Below, piece by piece: positions 35,638 to 44,336 of a DNA stretch of 64,000 nucleotides. The notes below the pieces were generated by a model, which saw nothing but the letters and a program-made list of their open reading frames with translations, did not search any database and was not told the DNA's origin. Origin of the DNA: Pedobacter puniceum (lineage in GTDB: Bacteria; Bacteroidota; Bacteroidia; Sphingobacteriales; Sphingobacteriaceae); contig NZ_WKJI01000002.1 in assembly GCF_009674685.1 (NCBI RefSeq), positions 496,001 to 560,000 on the forward strand. Reading direction: 5' to 3'. The position numbers and the translations under genes are program-made. Positions within the stretch are counted from its first letter, which is position 1. Every line of letters begins with the position of its first letter.

Positions 35638-36822
35638 ATGAGCTTTAAAAAAAGTATCAGAAAAATTCACCTCTGGCTCGGATTATCATCCGGGCTAGTG
35701 GTGTTTATAGTAAGTATCACTGGCTGCTTATATGTTTTTCAAAAAGAAATATCAAGCCTATATTATCATGATGTTTTGTATGTTGATGTACCTAAAAACT
35801 CATCAACTTTACCTATATCTGAGCTTATTAAAAAAGCAGAACTCGAGTATGGTAAACAAATTCCTGTGCGTACCGCTACAAGCTTTAAACAGGCTGATAA
35901 AGCATGGGAATTTATGTTTTTTAAAGCTGGTCCAGAAGATGCTATTACCTATTTTGAAGCTATTGAATATTACGATGCCATTTATATAAACCCATATACA
36001 GGAGCCGTTACTGGTAAAATAGATTACAAATACAATTTCTTTAGTCTGGTTAAATACATGCATTGGAGTTTATTATTAAGCACTCCGTATGGCCAGCCTA
36101 TTGTTGGTTATGCTACGCTCATTTTTGTGGTGATGCTTATCAGTGGTATCATTTTATGGTGGCCAAAGAACCTTAAAAAATCAAATTTTAATAAAAGTTT
36201 CAAAGTTAAATGGTCGGCAAAATTTAAACGCCTCAATTACGATTTGCATAATGTAGCTGGTTTTTATGCCTCATTTGTGTTATTACTTTTAGCCCTTACG
36301 GGGATGGTTTGGGCCTTTAAATGGTTTCAAGCTACAGTCTATGTTGTAGCTGCACAAAGTACCACAGCTCCAGAACAAATAAAACTTAGCTCTAATCTGG
36401 CAGATTCTAGTTTTAAAAGTATCCAACACCCGCTAGATATGGCCTACCATACTGCTAAAATAGAATTAATAGAAGCGGATAGATTATCGGTTTTAAAACC
36501 TGCTAATCCAGAAGCTACTATAAGGGTTACCGGCTACCGTGGTAAAGAAGTTTATTATAACCAAGACCAATTACATTTTGACCAATACACCGGTAAACGT
36601 TTACATCGCAAAAATTTTGCTGATGCCAATAACGGAGAAAAAATTATCGCCATGAATTATGATATCCACGTAGGAGCAATTTTAGGGCTACCCGGTAAAA
36701 TATTAGCTTTTATAGCAAGTCTAATATCGTCTAGCTTACCCATTACCGGTTTCATGATATGGTGGGGCAGAAGAAATAAAAAAGCAAAAAGCATTAGCAC
36801 ACAAGAATTAATCACAGCTTAA
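35638..36822 (+). CDS. PepSY-domain membrane protein
   Basis: This 394-residue protein has four membrane helices: HLWLGLSSGLVVFIVSITG near the N-terminus, YATLIFVVMLISGIILWW, SFVLLLLALTGMVWAF and LPGKILAFIASLISSSL. It carries the PepSY_TM pattern including IRKIHLWLGLSSG, HNVAGFYASFV and YDIHVGAILGLPGK, with heme- or metal-like conserved histidines. Such inner-membrane proteins sit beside TonB receptors in iron uptake and are proposed to reduce or release the imported complex. It lies 14 bp downstream of the receptor. Confidence 0.9.
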   Translation: MSFKKSIRKIHLWLGLSSGLVVFIVSITGCLYVFQKEISSLYYHDVLYVDVPKNSSTLPISELIKKAELEYGKQIPVRTATSFKQADKAWEFMFFKAGPEDAITYFEAIEYYDAIYINPYTGAVTGKIDYKYNFFSLVKYMHWSLLLSTPYGQPIVGYATLIFVVMLISGIILWWPKNLKKSNFNKSFKVKWSAKFKRLNYDLHNVAGFYASFVLLLLALTGMVWAFKWFQATVYVVAAQSTTAPEQIKLSSNLADSSFKSIQHPLDMAYHTAKIELIEADRLSVLKPANPEATIRVTGYRGKEVYYNQDQLHFDQYTGKRLHRKNFADANNGEKIIAMNYDIHVGAILGLPGKILAFIASLISSSLPITGFMIWWGRRNKKAKSISTQELITA

Positions 36823-36833
36823 CAAATACAATT

Positions 36834-37544
36834 ATGAAAACTCTAAAATCAATACTCTTTTTAGCCTTATTGGCGCTTCCATTTAAAAATTTATTAGCCC
36901 ATGCTTTATGGATAGAAACTCCTCTAAACGGTAAAATAGGACAATCACATCAAGTAAATATTTATTACGGCGAGTATGCAACCCAAGAAAAAGAAATACC
37001 TAACAAATGGTATTCTGATGTTAACCAGTTTAGCTTATGGCTGATACAACCAGGAAAAGAAAAAATTAGACTAGAAGTAAAAGAAACTCAGGATGGTTTC
37101 ACAGCATCTTTTACACCTGCTGTACAAGGGCAGTATGCTTTATCAGTAGTGCATGAAGCTAAAGAATTAGGCGGTACAACTAAATATGAATTTTCTTCTT
37201 ACGCTATTGTAAATGTAGGTAATGTTAAAGCTGAGGCTGATGTACCAAATCCGCTAAAAACGGTTTTTAAAGTGCAAAAATTACATCAAATAAATCAGGA
37301 AGTACAATTTCAGGTCTTGTTAAATAATAAAGCATTTGCTAAAGGAAAGGTAATGGTTTTCTCACCTCAAGGCTGGAGCAAAGAATACACAGCAGATGAA
37401 AATGGCTATATCACTTTTATACCTGTATGGAAAGGTTTTTATGTTTTAGAAGCTAGCAATTACGAAAAGACAAATGGTACTCATCACGGTAAAACTTATG
37501 ATGCTAGTTGGCAGGGTGCTACCTCGGGTATTTTTGTACAGTAG
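36834..37544 (+). CDS. DUF4198 periplasmic metal-uptake protein
   Basis: This is a 236-residue secreted protein with a signal peptide ending LLAHALWIE. The mature N-terminus AHALWIETPL and the GEYATQEKEIP and ENGYITFIPVWKGFYVLEA segments match DUF4198 (NikM-like) proteins found with TonB receptors and PepSY proteins. The HxLW near the N-terminus could bind metal. It is probably an accessory binding protein for the imported metal. It follows the PepSY gene by 11 bp and ends the operon; the next gene is on the other strand. Confidence 0.85.
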   Translation: MKTLKSILFLALLALPFKNLLAHALWIETPLNGKIGQSHQVNIYYGEYATQEKEIPNKWYSDVNQFSLWLIQPGKEKIRLEVKETQDGFTASFTPAVQGQYALSVVHEAKELGGTTKYEFSSYAIVNVGNVKAEADVPNPLKTVFKVQKLHQINQEVQFQVLLNNKAFAKGKVMVFSPQGWSKEYTADENGYITFIPVWKGFYVLEASNYEKTNGTHHGKTYDASWQGATSGIFVQ

Positions 37545-37620
37545 GGTTAGTTAGACGGTTAGTTGAATAGATAGATTCAGATGTTTGATTTAGACTTTTA
37601 TCTACGCATTATGAACCCAT

Positions 37621-38871
37621 CTAATGAAATCTTAAAGATAAAATAGTAATATCATCTGTTGCCGTTAAACTTCTTCTTATAGCTTCTATCTTTTTGATAA
37701 GTAAATGATGAATAACATTTAAATCTAATTGCTTATTTGCAATGAGGAAATCCATCAAATCTATTTCAGAAAGACTTCTTTCTTCTTCACCATCAAATTC
37801 TAAAATACCATCGGTATAATTAAAAATGAGGGCTTCTGGTTCTATCTCTATGAAGCCTTCATTTACAAAAGGCAATTCATCAAAAACGCCAATCATAGTA
37901 GTTCCTTTTAAAAGAGGCACTACGCCGTTTCCTTGTATCAATAAAGAAGCATTATGCCCTGCATTAAGAAAATTAAGTACTCTGGTTTGCTTATTGTATT
38001 TACCCAAAAATAAGGTAATAAATCTATCTCCCTTGGTATTTTGGTACACTACTTTATTTAAGCGAGTAATTAATTCTGATAAAGAAATATCAACAGAAAC
38101 AAGTGCTCTTAAACTAGCCTGGAAATTAGCCATAATTAAAGCTGCTGAAATTCCTTTTCCAGAAACATCAGCAACACACCAAAGAATTTCAGATTCATTA
38201 AGCTCTATAAAATCATAAAAATCGCCACCTATAGTTTGGTGCTGGCGGTAAATGGCTTCTACATCTAACTCAGTATTCTTTGGTAAAACCTGCGGAATTA
38301 ACATATTTTGCACTTGGCTTGCTAATTCTAAATCTCTTTGTAAACGCTCTTTCTGAATGCGCTCTTTAAAAAGTTTTTTATTCTCAAACGCAACAATAAT
38401 TACGTTTATTAAGGTTTGGATATAATCAATCTGATTGCCCAAAAGCTTTTCCTCTTGCGGGAAATCTCCGACCAAAACATAGGCTAGAGCTTGGTTTTTA
38501 TGATAAACTGGGATAAAGAAATCGTAACCTTTAAAAATTGGGTCTGGATGATCTGATAATTGAGTTGGATTTTTAAGCTCTATCAACTCTTTACTGATAG
38601 CAGTATAATCTTCATAAAGATTTACATCGCCACCAAACTGAGAAACACAAACAAAATCATCTTCATGGATATAAAGCAATCTAAACCTACCAACTTTTAA
38701 ATTAGTCTTTAGGATGAGCTCCAGCATCTCTATCAAGACAGAACCTGGTACATTACTATTAATAGCTTGTGTGATTTCCAGGAGCGCATTTAGCTCGGCC
38801 TGCCTTTTCAGCAAAAGCTCAATAAGATCTATCTGCTCTTCTTCATTGGAGGTATGCTGTTTGTTTTTCAA
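37621..38871 (-). CDS. GAF plus SpoIIE-type (PP2C-like) serine phosphatase
   Basis: This 416-residue protein has a GAF-like sensor region (about 25-170), a short coiled coil KERIQKERLQRDLELASQVQ, then a SpoIIE/RsbU-type PPM phosphatase with NMLIPQVLP, GGDFYDFIEL, DVSGKGISAALIMANF, LNAGHNASLL and NYTDGILEF. The metal-binding Asp residues of D-F-Y-D and D-V-S-G are present. RsbU-like enzymes dephosphorylate anti-anti-sigma factors in stress signalling; a partner STAS or RsbW protein is not in view. It has no membrane segment. It is monocistronic on this strand. Confidence 0.9.
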   Translation of the reverse strand: MKNKQHTSNEEEQIDLIELLLKRQAELNALLEITQAINSNVPGSVLIEMLELILKTNLKVGRFRLLYIHEDDFVCVSQFGGDVNLYEDYTAISKELIELKNPTQLSDHPDPIFKGYDFFIPVYHKNQALAYVLVGDFPQEEKLLGNQIDYIQTLINVIIVAFENKKLFKERIQKERLQRDLELASQVQNMLIPQVLPKNTELDVEAIYRQHQTIGGDFYDFIELNESEILWCVADVSGKGISAALIMANFQASLRALVSVDISLSELITRLNKVVYQNTKGDRFITLFLGKYNKQTRVLNFLNAGHNASLLIQGNGVVPLLKGTTMIGVFDELPFVNEGFIEIEPEALIFNYTDGILEFDGEEERSLSEIDLMDFLIANKQLDLNVIHHLLIKKIEAIRRSLTATDDITILSLRFH

Positions 38872-38927
38872 AATCTTGTTCTATGTTTCTAAATTAATTA
38901 TTTATCTATAAAAACTCAATTTTAAAA

Positions 38928-40079
38928 CTATCTAACCATTCTACCTTTCCAATTATATTTTCCAGAGTTCCCGGCAATACCTATATAAATGAAATATAAA
39001 GGATGAATAAGTGTAAGAATTGGCAATAGAAATAATAATCCTTTCCTTTTATTAAATGTCAAAACGGGAATTAAAAACCATAACTCTACCAGTAGTTTTA
39101 GGAAGTATTGGGCCGCGAAAACGCATAAAATGGTAGGAAAAAGAAACGAAAACAATAAATTTAAGATTAAACTTAAATTTGAGAGCCATACAGAAACAGC
39201 CAAAGCAACAATACGTTTATCTTTATATTTTACACTTTTACTGGCCCAACGTTTACGCTGTTGAATAAAAGCTTTCAAGTTTTCTTTAGCATGTGTAAAT
39301 ACGATAGCATCGTAAGATTTACAGAAACCTATACCGCTAGGGTAAGCAAAAGCTACTTTATGTAATAAAAGCTCATCATCGCCAGAGGCCAAATCATCAA
39401 TCCCTTTAAAACCTCCTAGCTCAATAAACACATCTTTACGATAAGCTAAATTAGCACCATTACAAGTAGAAGCCATTTTATTACCTATACCAGCGGCTCC
39501 TAAACCTATCAAAAAAGAAAACTCTAAAGTTTGCAGTTTTTCAAACCAAGTTTTCTCTTCAAAATAAGCTACTGGCGAACTTATCAATTTATAATCATGC
39601 TGATTGTAATAATTGATAATGGTTGGCAACCATAAACTTCCCATTCTGCAATCTGCATCTGTAGTGATAATCAGCTCTCCAGAAGCTATTTTTATAGCTT
39701 CTGCTATTGCCTTTTTCTTATAGGAATTTAAAGGCTCACTTTCATTTAATTTGATGAGCTTAACGCCATGGTTGGCATAGCTGCCAATAATTTCTGCTGT
39801 AGCATCTGTAGAATGGTCATCAACCACAATTAATTCAAAAAGCTCCTTTTGATACTCCTGTTTAAGAATGTCATCTATCGTTAAAGCAATTTTATCTTCT
39901 TCATTTCTAGCGGCAATAATGATAGAAACTTTAGTTATAGGCTGTATATTTTTAAAAACAAAATTGGGCAGATTTAACCAGCCTTTATTTAAAAAAAGTA
40001 CTAATAATGCATATATAATGCTGAGCAGGATAGAAAGTATACTAAGAATTGTTACCAAAGAAATTGAGTTTAAAAACAA
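38928..40079 (-). CDS. Glycosyltransferase family 2, membrane-anchored
   Basis: The 383-residue GT2 starts at a TTG at 40079, overlapping the preceding gene by 38 bp, so the start is uncertain; another TTG lies at 40055. There is one N-terminal helix, then the GT-A domain with VSIIIAARNEEDKIALTI, LIVVDDHSTDATAEII, IITTDADCRMG and the QRKRWASKS motif near residue 276. Two to three C-terminal helices follow. It is a processive-like or lipid-acting glycosyltransferase, but not an obvious cellulose or hyaluronan synthase. The substrate is unknown. Translational coupling to the 40042-41022 membrane protein is suggested. Confidence 0.88.
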   Translation of the reverse strand: MFLNSISLVTILSILSILLSIIYALLVLFLNKGWLNLPNFVFKNIQPITKVSIIIAARNEEDKIALTIDDILKQEYQKELFELIVVDDHSTDATAEIIGSYANHGVKLIKLNESEPLNSYKKKAIAEAIKIASGELIITTDADCRMGSLWLPTIINYYNQHDYKLISSPVAYFEEKTWFEKLQTLEFSFLIGLGAAGIGNKMASTCNGANLAYRKDVFIELGGFKGIDDLASGDDELLLHKVAFAYPSGIGFCKSYDAIVFTHAKENLKAFIQQRKRWASKSVKYKDKRIVALAVSVWLSNLSLILNLLFSFLFPTILCVFAAQYFLKLLVELWFLIPVLTFNKRKGLLFLLPILTLIHPLYFIYIGIAGNSGKYNWKGRMVR

Positions 40080-41022
40080 AGAAAGAACCCAAAATAGCAG
40101 GAATAATTAAATTAACCAACCAAATTAACGCTGCAGAAGCCATAATTGCAATTTCTTGATGGGTAATGAAACTAAAGAAATAAGTAGCTGTCATACTTCT
40201 AACGCCTATATCAAGTAAATCTAAAGATGGTAATGCAGATTGAACAAAGAACAAAATAAATACCAATAAACTTACTTGATAAAAAGGTATCTCGGGTATT
40301 AGTAAATGTATAATTAAAATATATTGTGTAGTAAAAACTGTAAATCTTGCCAAACTAAATAACATCACTTTACTTAATTCTTTAGAATTATAACTATTTA
40401 AAACCCCAAAAAAAGCATTAAAACGCTTTAAAGGCTTTATGCTATTAAGAAGGTGATTTAGCGAGTGAATATTAAAATAGAAAAGAATAAAAAAGCTACA
40501 GAAAACAAAAACAACAAAAGAAATAGCAAAAAATAAACTTTGGTTTGTTATTACAAAATGGAACAGAAACCATAATAAAGCTAAAGCGCCCGCAACATTG
40601 GTAATAACCATTTGTGATATATGCCCAACACTCATGGCTATGGCACCTTGTATTCTTTTCCTTGGCGATAAAAAAAAGATACGTCCGCCGTACTCTCCTA
40701 TTCTGTTAGGTGTAAAAACTGCCCAAGTTAAACCACAAAAAACAGATTCTATAGCTTTTTGAAGTCTTATAGACTCTATTTTAGCTATTAAAAATTTCCA
40801 TTTTAAGCTTTCAAGTAACCAATTAAAAAGCATCAGTAAAAATATCAAAGACAAAATTACCTTTACCTTATTTTTATCTAGTGTAGAAATTAACTGATTG
40901 AAATTTTGTAGATTGGTATTATCAGACAATCGTTTATAAATAAAAATAGCCGCTAAAAGCAGGATACTAAATTTTATAAGGTAGTTGATAATTTTTTTGT
41001 GCTGCTTTGTCAAAACCGCCAT
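40042..41022 (-). CDS. LPG-synthase-type (flippase-like) transmembrane protein
   Basis: This is a 326-residue membrane protein with about eight helices and the N-terminal pattern of the lysylphosphatidylglycerol synthetase TM region family: VKVILSLIFLLMLFNWLLES and FCGLTWAVFTPNRIGEYGGR. There is no C-terminal lysyl-transferase domain, so it is probably a lipid flippase-like partner rather than an LPG synthase. It pairs with the downstream GT2 by a 38-bp overlap, suggesting the two handle one lipid-linked sugar. It is divergent from ruvC with 39 bp between starts. Confidence 0.85.
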   Translation of the reverse strand: MAVLTKQHKKIINYLIKFSILLLAAIFIYKRLSDNTNLQNFNQLISTLDKNKVKVILSLIFLLMLFNWLLESLKWKFLIAKIESIRLQKAIESVFCGLTWAVFTPNRIGEYGGRIFFLSPRKRIQGAIAMSVGHISQMVITNVAGALALLWFLFHFVITNQSLFFAISFVVFVFCSFFILFYFNIHSLNHLLNSIKPLKRFNAFFGVLNSYNSKELSKVMLFSLARFTVFTTQYILIIHLLIPEIPFYQVSLLVFILFFVQSALPSLDLLDIGVRSMTATYFFSFITHQEIAIMASAALIWLVNLIIPAILGSFFVFKLNFFGNNS

Positions 41023-41061
41023 TTTTGTACAATGTTAAGAAATTAGCTTAATATTGCCCTT

Positions 41062-41628
41062 ATGCTAAGAGAAAAATCAAAAGAAAGAATCATCTTAGGG
41101 ATAGATCCCGGGACTGCTGTTATGGGTTATGGTTTAGTAAAAGAAACTGGCAGTAAGCTTTCTTTAGTTAATTTAGGCATTATTAAACTAGATCATTTAG
41201 ATGATCATCCGCTTAAGCTACAACGCATTTTTGAACGTACAACCAGTTTAATAGAGCAATATCAACCAGATTGTATGGCGCTTGAGGCTCCCTTTTACGG
41301 TAAAAATATTCAAGTAATGTTAAAACTAGGTAGGGCACAAGGTGTAGCTATGGCTGCTGGCTTAGCTAAGAACCTTCCTATCTTTGAATATTCGCCAAAG
41401 AAAGTTAAACAATCTATCACCGGAAATGGTAATGCAGGTAAAGAGCAAGTAGCTGCTATGTTACAACAATTATTAGGCTTTAAAGAAACGCCGGAGTTTT
41501 TAGATGCTACTGATGGTTTGGCTGTTGCAGTTTGCCATTCTTTCCAGAAAATTTCTGCTAGCGGTAAAGGTAAAACTTATAGTGGTTGGGAGAGTTTTGT
41601 TAAGGATAATGCTAAGAGGGTGAAATAA
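41062..41628 (+). CDS. ruvC: Crossover junction endodeoxyribonuclease RuvC
   Basis: This 188-residue RuvC has a catalytic Asp15 in LGIDPGTAVMGYG, a Glu in CMALEAPFYGKN, and a final acidic pair in FLDATDGLAVAVCHS. FYGKNIQVMLKLGRAQGVAM matches the usual DNA-binding and dimer region. It resolves Holliday junctions with RuvAB. The length is slightly above the average of about 173. A possible promoter, TTTG-N21-TAATATTG, lies just upstream with one mismatch in the -7 box. It ends 4 bp before the convergent response regulator. Confidence 0.94.
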   Translation: MLREKSKERIILGIDPGTAVMGYGLVKETGSKLSLVNLGIIKLDHLDDHPLKLQRIFERTTSLIEQYQPDCMALEAPFYGKNIQVMLKLGRAQGVAMAAGLAKNLPIFEYSPKKVKQSITGNGNAGKEQVAAMLQQLLGFKETPEFLDATDGLAVAVCHSFQKISASGKGKTYSGWESFVKDNAKRVK

Positions 41629-41632
41629 ATTG

Positions 41633-42271
41633 CTAAACTAATTTATTTTCTACAGCAATATTTATAGCACTCACTTTATTATCAACCTGTAGTTTTTTAT
41701 AAATATTTTCAATATGTTTTCTTACAGTTCCGTAACTAATAAATAAATTGGCAGCAATTTGCTCGTAAGTAAGCCCAGTTTTTAGCTGTTCTAAAATTTC
41801 TTTTTCTCTTGGCGTTATATCAAAAACCTTTACTGCTTTATTATCATGAGGTTGCTTACGCATAATATTCATAACCTTTAAGGCAATACTTGCCGACATT
41901 GCCGCACCACCGTCTATAGTGTCTGTAATAGCTTTATAAATATTTTCATGCCCCTCCTCTTTAAGCAAATAACCTGATGCTCCTGCCATAATCATCTCAA
42001 ATATTTTATCATCATCATCAAACGTAGTTAATGCCAATACTTTTATTTTAGGGTTTAATTGAGCTAATTTTCGTGTAGTTTCTATACCATTTAAGACCGG
42101 CATTTCTATATCCATTAATACTATATGGATGGGATGAAGTTTTATTTTTGAGAGTAAATCTTGGCCATTATAACAAATCAATTTAACAGCTAAATCCTCA
42201 TACTTAGCAAGCTTTTCTAAAACAGATTGTAAAGCAAAGTTATTATCTTCCGCAATGGCTATATGAATCAT
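41633..42271 (-). CDS. NarL/LuxR-type response regulator
   Basis: This is a 212-residue two-domain regulator. The receiver has EDN near residue 8, the phospho-acceptor Asp54 in VLMDIEMPVLNG, and the switch Thr/Lys region ALTTFDDD. The C-terminal LuxR HTH reads TPREKEILEQLKTGLTYEQIA and SYGTVRKHIENIYKKL. It is 66 bp downstream of the TPR histidine kinase 42338-44215 on the same strand, which is its likely kinase. Phosphorylation is expected to make it bind palindromic sites such as those at 44256 and 46103 (inference). Confidence 0.92.
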   Translation of the reverse strand: MIHIAIAEDNNFALQSVLEKLAKYEDLAVKLICYNGQDLLSKIKLHPIHIVLMDIEMPVLNGIETTRKLAQLNPKIKVLALTTFDDDDKIFEMIMAGASGYLLKEEGHENIYKAITDTIDGGAAMSASIALKVMNIMRKQPHDNKAVKVFDITPREKEILEQLKTGLTYEQIAANLFISYGTVRKHIENIYKKLQVDNKVSAINIAVENKLV

Positions 42272-42337
42272 ACCTAAAATAAATTTTTATAAAACTAAAT
42301 AAGCTTAAGCTTAAAGCCCATACGCAAAACTCCGTAT

Positions 42338-44215
42338 TTATGAAAGTTTAATAATGACGTTTATATTCGTTCCCGTATGAAAGTCTGAAGTAATATGTAA
42401 AACTCCACCAATATTAGCGGCCCTATTTTTCATATTATCCAAACCAAAACCAGCAGTTATATCAGCTTCTTTGAAACCCTTTCCATTATCTGTAATCATA
42501 ATATTTAATTGCTTATCGCTAACCTCAAGCTTAACATCTATAAGCGATGCTTGGGAATGTTTAAGTGCGTTGTTTACAGCTTCTTGTACAATTCTGAAAA
42601 TTTCTGTGGCTTTTGTAGCATCAATAATTTTGTCTGTTTGCCCTTCATCTATGACAGTCAAAAAAGAAATACTTTTGAAGAAATCTCTAAGTTTTATGGC
42701 TAATTCTTCTACACTTACAGCTTCTTTGTTAATTAGCCAAACTGTTTTTCTAAGTTCTTTTATAGTTTCTGTTGTAAGTTGTTGTACTTGGTTAATTTTA
42801 TCATAGTCTTGAGTTTTGTTTTCTACCATACCGGTCATCGCGTTATTGATAAAGGTAAGGTAAGAGCCAATATGGTCATGCAATTCTCTAGAAATTCTTA
42901 CTTTTTCAGATTGCATCTTTTGTCTTGCCTGTTCTGCTAAGATTTGCTTTTCTAAACGGGCTTTTAGTATCAGTTGCTTTTCTTTTTCTCTCTTTTTTTG
43001 ATAAACAAAGTAAGCACCAATAACCACCAAAGTTAATACTACCCCAGCTATTAAAAGATACAGGTTACGTTGTTTTATTTTTAACGCTTGTATTAAGTTT
43101 TTTTGGTTTAGATTGGTAATTTGTTGTTCTTTCTTACTGGTTTCGTATTTAGTTTGTAGCTCTTGTAAACTCTTCTGATTGTTCAAGAATAATACAGAAT
43201 CTTTAAGTATAAAAGCCTTATTGATATTTTCATAAGCCTCTTTATAACTGCCTTTCTGCTGTTGCAATTTTGCTAGCTCGGCATAGCTGTTATACAAAAT
43301 TTCTTTATCATTTAATGTTTGTGCAATTTGTAAAGCATTTTTAAATTCTTTTTCTGCTAGCGTTAACATCCCTGTTTTGGTGTGGGCGTAAGCAAGGTTA
43401 TAAAATGCCTTCATTTTTAAATCTTGATTACCAATTTTTTCTGAAATAGTTAAAGCCTCATTTAAATAGATGATAGCTCGCTGATAATTTCTTTTTTTAA
43501 TAAATAATTCGCCCAGATTAATTAAAACAGGGGTATTTGCAGGCAGGTTATTAATTTCGATATTTTTCTGTCTGGCTAATTGCAGATAATAAATAGCAGA
43601 ATCTATCTTATTTAAAGAAGTAAAAGTAGAACCAATATTATTATAAGCAGAGGCAGTCTCATTAAGGTCTTTTACGTGTAAAGCATTTCTTAAGTAATAC
43701 CTAAAATAGGTAATAGCCTGTTTATAGTTAGCCTGCTCAAAATATACCATACCTAAAAGGTTATTCACCCTTCCTTGCCCATTCTCATCCCCAATTTTTT
43801 CAAATAATTTTAATGCTTTTAAAGCATAGGTAATAGTATATTGATGCTCAGCAGATGCACTATAAGTAGTAGCGATATTTAAGTTAGCTTTTGCAATTTC
43901 AACGGTGTCTTTTAATGTGCTAAACAACTTTAAAGCTTCTTGATAATGTTTTAACGATGCTTTAAAGTCGCTTTTAAAATAGTTGGCTACTCCTTTAAAT
44001 TTAGCTGCTGTAGCCAAGCCCTTGGTATCGTTAATTGTTTTTGCTTTTTGATAAGCTAAATCTGCATAGTATAACATAGAGTCGGGCTGCCCCATTACTG
44101 CTTTGGTTTTATCAATGAATTGATTTATCTCTAGTTGAGCTTTACTTTGTGCTAAAATAGCTGAATAAGAAAATAATTGGATAAATAAGAAAAGTGATAA
44201 AATAGCTGTTTTCAT
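42338..44215 (-). CDS. TPR-domain sensor histidine kinase (HisKA_3 type)
   Basis: This 625-residue protein has a signal or anchor segment at the N-terminus. Several tetratricopeptide repeats (about 55-345) such as YYADLAYQKAKTI and KALKLFEKIGDENGQG are predicted to be periplasmic. A transmembrane helix (LYLLIAGVVLTLVVIGAYFV, about 385-405), a coiled coil, the HisKA_3 H-box VRISRELHDHIGSYLTF and a HATPase domain with FRIVQEAVNNALKHSQA and DNGKGF complete it. It pairs with the LuxR-type regulator just downstream. The input is unknown; TPRs may bind a peptide or protein. Site A (44256-44273) lies 41 bp upstream of its start. Confidence 0.92.
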   Translation of the reverse strand: MKTAILSLFLFIQLFSYSAILAQSKAQLEINQFIDKTKAVMGQPDSMLYYADLAYQKAKTINDTKGLATAAKFKGVANYFKSDFKASLKHYQEALKLFSTLKDTVEIAKANLNIATTYSASAEHQYTITYALKALKLFEKIGDENGQGRVNNLLGMVYFEQANYKQAITYFRYYLRNALHVKDLNETASAYNNIGSTFTSLNKIDSAIYYLQLARQKNIEINNLPANTPVLINLGELFIKKRNYQRAIIYLNEALTISEKIGNQDLKMKAFYNLAYAHTKTGMLTLAEKEFKNALQIAQTLNDKEILYNSYAELAKLQQQKGSYKEAYENINKAFILKDSVLFLNNQKSLQELQTKYETSKKEQQITNLNQKNLIQALKIKQRNLYLLIAGVVLTLVVIGAYFVYQKKREKEKQLILKARLEKQILAEQARQKMQSEKVRISRELHDHIGSYLTFINNAMTGMVENKTQDYDKINQVQQLTTETIKELRKTVWLINKEAVSVEELAIKLRDFFKSISFLTVIDEGQTDKIIDATKATEIFRIVQEAVNNALKHSQASLIDVKLEVSDKQLNIMITDNGKGFKEADITAGFGLDNMKNRAANIGGVLHITSDFHTGTNINVIIKLS

Positions 44216-44255
44216 AAGCTAATGAAATACTAATGAGTTTATTGATTGATGCAAA

Positions 44256-44273
44256 ATACGAATTTATTCGTAT
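44256..44273. promoter_or_regulatory. Palindrome ATACGAA-TTTA-TTCGTAT: candidate operator
   Basis: A perfect 7-bp inverted repeat around TTTA lies between the divergent kinase gene (start 44215) and the secreted protein gene (start 44337). It shares CGnATTTATnCG with the palindrome at 46103-46122. LuxR-type response regulators bind such dyads, and both two-component systems here are of that type. The function is inferred. Confidence 0.45.
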
Positions 44274-44336
44274 GGTAATCTGGCTAAAACAATGGCAACT
44301 TTATCATCATTATTGAAGTCATAAAAATATTAAAGA

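Noticed and set aside
37826-38218. A 130-codon plus-strand frame inside the SpoIIE-type phosphatase
   Set aside because: It overlaps the phosphatase catalytic domain on the other strand and has no recognisable signature.
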